The translations under genes and the position numbers were made by a program. A stretch of 9,879 nucleotides of DNA from Gammaproteobacteria bacterium (GTDB lineage Bacteria; Pseudomonadota; Gammaproteobacteria; Xanthomonadales; Wenzhouxiangellaceae). Shown here in pieces: positions 7,463 through 9,879 of this stretch. The stretch lies in the NCBI GenBank assembly GCA_003561495.1, contig PWWM01000186.1, forward strand, positions 1-9,879. The letters are read 5' to 3'. The stretch's first letter is position 1; each line of letters begins with the position of its first letter. The notes under the pieces are model-generated. The model saw only the letters and a program-made list of their open reading frames with translations. It had not been told where the DNA came from and ran no database searches.

Positions 7463-7488
7463 CCGGGATAGTGCGCCATCCCGGTTTT
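7463..7488 (+). repeat. CCGGGAT/ATCCCGG inverted repeat followed by TTTT
   Basis: Perfect 7-bp arms at 7463-7469 and 7478-7484 with an 8-nt loop, followed on the plus strand by four T. It has a weak terminator shape, but no plus-strand gene ends nearby, so a terminator role is doubtful. It lies about 115 nt upstream of prmC. Confidence 0.35.
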
Positions 7489-7611
7489 GGCCACTTGAAT
7501 CCGGCCATGTCGATGGATTCATTCTCGACCGTCGGCCACACGCGCGGGCGATCTCCGGTCAGGCGCTTCTTGCCTCCGGCAAACCGCACCTGCCCTCTGA
7601 TCTGCGCTGGG

Positions 7612-7696
7612 CCGACCTACATTCGTGGCGAACTCCACCGGTGGGATTGGGTCGTAGGTCGGGGCTACGTCCCCGACGTACACCGTCGAATCCTAC
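7612..7696. repeat. REP-like palindromic intergenic element
   Basis: The core is GTCGGGG (7658-7664), loop CTACGT, CCCCGAC (7671-7677), extended past one G/G mismatch by GTA (7654-7656) and TAC (7679-7681). An outer stem GTGGGATT (7641-7648) with AATCCTAC (7689-7696) has one G-T wobble. A separate arm CCGACCTAC (7612-7620) is the exact reverse complement of GTAGGTCGG (7654-7662), so the central arm has two possible partners. CCACCGGTGG (7635-7644) is a perfect palindrome. The size, GC-rich stem and intergenic site fit REP/BIME-type repeats; whether it is multicopy cannot be seen here. Confidence 0.6.
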
Positions 7697-7806
7697 TCCG
7701 TCGCATCGTTCCCGTGCCCGAACTCCGATCGAAACTCCCATTAATCCTCTGTCGGTTCAGGAAAAAGCTTATCAATAAAAACAGCCACCTGGAAATCTGT
7801 TTGATG

Positions 7807-7866
7807 AGAGATCACAGAGAAAGACTCAAGAAATTTTTTTCTCTGTGATCTCTGTGTCTCTGTGGT
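7807..7866. repeat. Perfect 16-bp inverted repeat with tandem CTCTGTG heptamers
   Basis: AGAGATCACAGAGAAA (7807-7822) and TTTCTCTGTGATCTCT (7838-7853) are exact reverse complements around a 15-nt loop containing seven T. The right arm continues as CTCTGTG at 7841, 7850 and 7858 (steps of 9 and 8 nt), ending CTCTGTGGT. Similar CACAGAG/CTCTGTG strings occur between genes in many environmental bacterial genomes (my recollection, not checked). There is no T run after the stem, so it is not a standard terminator. Confidence 0.65.
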
Positions 7867-7881
7867 CTGCTCTTCTTGTCC

Positions 7882-7969
7882 TGTTACGACATTCGTCCCG
7901 GCAATTGTCAAACCATGCCGGTGCCGCTATTGTGAACCATCCTCGACCCGCAAACCGAGTGTCGTAATA
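7882..7969 (+). promoter_or_regulatory. Possible structured 5' leader of the membrane-protein gene
   Basis: Bases 7882-7895 pair with 7956-7969 as a 14-bp helix in RNA (two G-U pairs), with TTACGACA and TGTCGTAA as the perfect core. Between them CCGGCA (7898-7903) and TGCCGG (7916-7921) form an inner hairpin. The helix ends one base before the ATG at 7971 and includes the only Shine-Dalgarno-like GAG (7957-7959). It would matter only if transcription begins upstream of about 7882, which I cannot tell. Confidence 0.35.
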
Positions 7970-7970
7970 C

Positions 7971-9209
7971 ATGCGACCCGTTTGGACCATGACATTGGCC
8001 ATTGTGCTGGGCCTGGTTGTCACCGGCCTGGTCGATGCGAACTGGTACACGGCTGATCATGGCGGTGCGGGTTGGCTTGTAGGCACGGTCATCCTTGCAC
8101 TCATAGTCTTGATGATTCTCGCTCGCCGAGGGGAAGCAGAGATTCCACGTGTTCGGGAGGTGGTGAGCATCGCGATCTCCGGGGTGGTGTTGACTACCTT
8201 GTTCTGGTTCCGCGCCCGCGCCGGATTGTCCGGTGGTTGGCTTTCGGGCATTGAATTGACTTTGCTGGCCATGTTCGCCTGGGCCTGGCCGGCCCTGATC
8301 CCGGTTCTTTTGTACCGGCGAAGCGGGGAGGGGTGGCGGCCCGAGAACCGCCGCCGATTGATCTGGCTGACCGGAACCGCATTGCTGGTCGGCGCCTTCG
8401 GCTGGGTATTGCATCTGGCCTTGTGGAATGTTTACGAGGATGCCGGTGATCGCCAGCAAGTCGCTCACCCGCTGTCCCTGCACCAGGTCATTACTCGGCC
8501 CACCCAGACACCGACGGCCATTGCCGCACTCGGTGGTCCGCGGACAATTTCGCCTCAACCGATCGGCATCGTCGCGACTCACCCGACCGAAGCGGATCAA
8601 GACCCTATCCAGGTGAATGTCACCGGAACCCTGCTGGGCATGATCAGTCGTGACGTGTCCTGGTCTGATCAGGGTACGCGACTTCAAAGCAGCAATCCCC
8701 GCGTGATCGAGGTCATAGTCGATGACAACGGACGCTGGCAATTGAGGCCCGGACTGCCGGGGCCGGCCATCGTGACCGTCAGCAACCGGCGCGCTCAGGC
8801 CTACATCGGCGTCTGGGTGACCAATCGCCATGGCCGGTATGCGCCTTTCGAGGTGGTTACCGATGGATTCCGAATCGAACCGGTCTCGGTGGACAAGAAC
8901 GACGATGAAGTCTTTCACCGCCAGACGCTCAGGCTCCGAAACGAGTCGGATCGGCCCGTGCTTGGGCCGATCTACGCGGTATTCCACACCTCGGACTCAG
9001 CGCGGGTGGCCTTCCGTTCGGCCCGCAGTACTCGTATCGAACCAACCGGCAAACCCTGGGTCGAGGCGCTGGGGCCCAGCCCAGGCAATCGTGCCCCGGT
9101 CATCGGCCCCGGCCAGGCCGTGGATTTCGAGATACTGGTGGCACCCGAACTGACCCGCGAATGGCTGCATTTCAATGTCGACCTGATCCAGGCCTTCGAT
9201 CCACCCTGA
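7971..9209 (+). CDS. Uncharacterised membrane protein with five TM segments and a periplasmic beta-rich region
   Basis: 412 residues; I recognise no named family. Hydrophobic segments lie near 6-22, 34-51, 64-80, 92-114 and 131-151. The loops ARRGEAEIPRVR and YRRSGEGWRPENRRR carry the positive charge, so by the positive-inside rule the N-terminus is cytoplasmic and residues 155-412 are periplasmic. Residues about 211-285 resemble a bacterial Ig-like (BIG2-type) fold: VTGT, then LQSSNPRVIEV, DDNGRWQLRPG, AIVTVSNR and a closing IGVWV. Residues about 296-408 have a second beta-sandwich-like pattern: LRLRNESDRPVLGP, then IGPGQAVDFEILV, as in domains that start with a strand ending in LxN and close with a PGQ turn. 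There is no catalytic motif. A structural, adhesion or sensing role is only a guess. The ATG at 7971 lacks a clear ribosome binding site; ATG 7989 is an alternative. The reading frame is well supported by hydropathy. It converges on the permease gene with a 13-nt gap. Confidence 0.85.
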   Translation: MRPVWTMTLAIVLGLVVTGLVDANWYTADHGGAGWLVGTVILALIVLMILARRGEAEIPRVREVVSIAISGVVLTTLFWFRARAGLSGGWLSGIELTLLAMFAWAWPALIPVLLYRRSGEGWRPENRRRLIWLTGTALLVGAFGWVLHLALWNVYEDAGDRQQVAHPLSLHQVITRPTQTPTAIAALGGPRTISPQPIGIVATHPTEADQDPIQVNVTGTLLGMISRDVSWSDQGTRLQSSNPRVIEVIVDDNGRWQLRPGLPGPAIVTVSNRRAQAYIGVWVTNRHGRYAPFEVVTDGFRIEPVSVDKNDDEVFHRQTLRLRNESDRPVLGPIYAVFHTSDSARVAFRSARSTRIEPTGKPWVEALGPSPGNRAPVIGPGQAVDFEILVAPELTREWLHFNVDLIQAFDPP

Positions 9210-9222
9210 GCGGGGCGAGTCG

Positions 9223-9879
9223 TCAGGATTCTCCGGTGTCGGATGTTTGAGCGTACAACTTGCTGCGTTTGTAGTTCTGATAGAAGAATCGCACCAGCAC
9301 CGTTCCTGCCGCGGCCACCGGCAAGGCCAGCAGGATACCGATGAACCCGAACAGGAATCCTCCGGCCAGTACCGTGAAGATCACCAGCACCGGATGCATG
9401 CCGATTCGGTCGCCAATCAGGTTGGGTGTCAACAGGAAGCTCTCGACCAGTTGCCCGATGGTAAAGACCACACCGACCAGTATGAGGAATACCAGCCGGC
9501 TTTCCACGCCCAGGCCAAAGGTGGCGGTGTCCTGGATCAGCGCGGTGATAACCGCCAGCGATACGCCGATGATGGCGCCCAGGTAGGGCACGAAACTGAC
9601 CAGACCCGCAATGGCGCCAATGGCCAGGCCATTGTTGAGCCCGATGAACCATAAGCCTACCGCGTAGATCAGTCCCTGGCCAAGCATGACCAGCAGCTGA
9701 CCGCGAAGAAAGCCGCCCAGTGCTTCATCACAATCGCGAGCCAGGCGCACGGCCACCGGCTCGATGTTGCGCGGCAGCAGGTCGCGCAGCGTGTCCAGCG
9801 CGCGATGCCAATCGCGCATCAGGTAGAACGTGACCAGTGGAATCAGAAAGATCCCGGTAATCCAGATGATGAAGCGCCC
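9223..9879 (-). CDS. AI-2E/PerM family permease, C-terminal part, 5' end beyond window
   Basis: 218 C-terminal residues are visible and the frame stays open to the right edge, so roughly 130-150 N-terminal residues are missing. The family (AI-2E transporter, formerly UPF0118; includes YdiK, PerM and TqsA) comprises inner-membrane proteins with about eight helices. TqsA exports autoinducer-2, while others have been linked to sodium/proton exchange, so the name does not prove an AI-2 role. Family marks: PLVTFYLMRDWHRAL across about 14-28, LLPRN, a long loop, FLRGQLLVM (57-65), VSFVPYLGAIIG (94-105), LVESFLLTPNLIGDRIGMHP (144-163), the hydrophobic FTVLAGGFLFGFIGILLALP (168-187), and a short polar tail after VRFFYQNYKRSK. 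No terminator separates it from the convergent membrane-protein gene. In related genomes such permeases often neighbour hda or purM, outside this view. Confidence 0.92.
   Translation of the reverse strand, partial: GRFIIWITGIFLIPLVTFYLMRDWHRALDTLRDLLPRNIEPVAVRLARDCDEALGGFLRGQLLVMLGQGLIYAVGLWFIGLNNGLAIGAIAGLVSFVPYLGAIIGVSLAVITALIQDTATFGLGVESRLVFLILVGVVFTIGQLVESFLLTPNLIGDRIGMHPVLVIFTVLAGGFLFGFIGILLALPVAAAGTVLVRFFYQNYKRSKLYAQTSDTGES

Larger units (their letters stand above)
7348..7970. other. 623-bp divergent intergenic region, repeat-rich, no gene recognised
   Basis: The stretch separates prmC (leftward) from the membrane-protein gene (rightward) and should hold both promoters, but I see no convincing -35/-10 pair on either strand. 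Several frames are open for 180-380 nt, but they carry no recognisable motif and run through the inverted repeats. Contents from left to right: a single ACCACAGAG repeat unit (7397-7405), a CCGGGAT/ATCCCGG hairpin (7463-7488), a REP-like structure (7612-7696), an AT-richer patch around 7760-7840, a perfect 16-bp inverted repeat with tandem CTCTGTG units (7807-7866), and a long-range helix (7882-7969) ending at the next start codon. Confidence 0.75.

Noticed and set aside
7463..7488. CCGGGAT hairpin with TTTT as a real terminator
   Set aside because: No plus-strand gene lies upstream of it and the T run is only four. It is kept only as an inverted repeat.
7348..7494. Longer PrmC starting at 7494
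   Set aside because: The extra 49 residues do not resemble the family N-terminus and include the ACCACAGAG repeat. The ATG at 7347 has a ribosome binding site and gives the normal length.
7471..7848. 125-codon plus-strand open frame in the intergenic region, considered as a decayed gene
   Set aside because: It crosses the hairpin repeats, has no ribosome binding site and no recognisable similarity. Overlapping open frames on both strands are expected at this GC content.
7908..8987. 359-codon minus-strand open frame
   Set aside because: It is antisense to the membrane-protein gene. Its translation is polar, rich in His/Asp/Gln and without motifs, whereas the plus frame shows clean TM segments with positive-inside charge.

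Overview
The window is GC-rich (about 60% by eye), gene-dense bacterial chromosome and looks like housekeeping DNA. Protein sequence features (EF-G of the second bacterial type, CoaE, PrmC, an AI-2E/PerM-family permease, a YliI-type sugar dehydrogenase) suggest a gammaproteobacterium, possibly near the Xanthomonadales/Wenzhouxiangella-like lineages. That placement is inference from the proteins alone. I see no tRNA, rRNA, CRISPR array, transposase or integrase, and no recognisable defence, secretion or biosynthetic cluster.

Layout. At the left edge, a plus-strand EF-G gene (5' end missing) runs into the window and ends at 1620. Its stop codon overlaps that of the convergent coaE. Five minus-strand genes then occupy 1617-7347. 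In transcription order (right to left) they are prmC, a 711-residue fusion of a VTT/TVP38 membrane domain with a mercuric-reductase-like flavoprotein, an alpha/beta hydrolase with a Cys in the nucleophile elbow, an exported PQQ-dependent sugar dehydrogenase, and coaE. The gaps are 67, 9, about 32 and effectively 0 nt, so at least the middle three are probably co-transcribed. A terminator-like hairpin with a T run sits just after the sugar dehydrogenase stop. It overlies the codons where coaE should begin, and coaE has no ordinary start codon in the gap.

The only large non-coding stretch is 7348-7970 (623 bp), between divergently oriented prmC and a plus-strand membrane-protein gene. It holds several intergenic repeat structures: a GTCGGGG/CCCCGAC REP-like hairpin with an alternative pairing partner, a perfect 16-bp inverted repeat built from CTCTGTG heptamers, a CCGGGAT/ATCCCGG hairpin, and a long imperfect helix ending one base before the next start codon.

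Right of this, 7971-9209 (+) encodes a protein I do not recognise as a named family, with five predicted membrane segments and a large periplasmic beta-rich region. It converges on the C-terminal part of an AI-2E/PerM-family permease (minus strand) that runs off the right edge.

I found no convincing new multi-gene system. The items most worth checking are the repeat-rich intergenic region, the coaE start/terminator arrangement, the Cys-nucleophile hydrolase beside the VTT-flavoprotein fusion, and the uncharacterised membrane protein.
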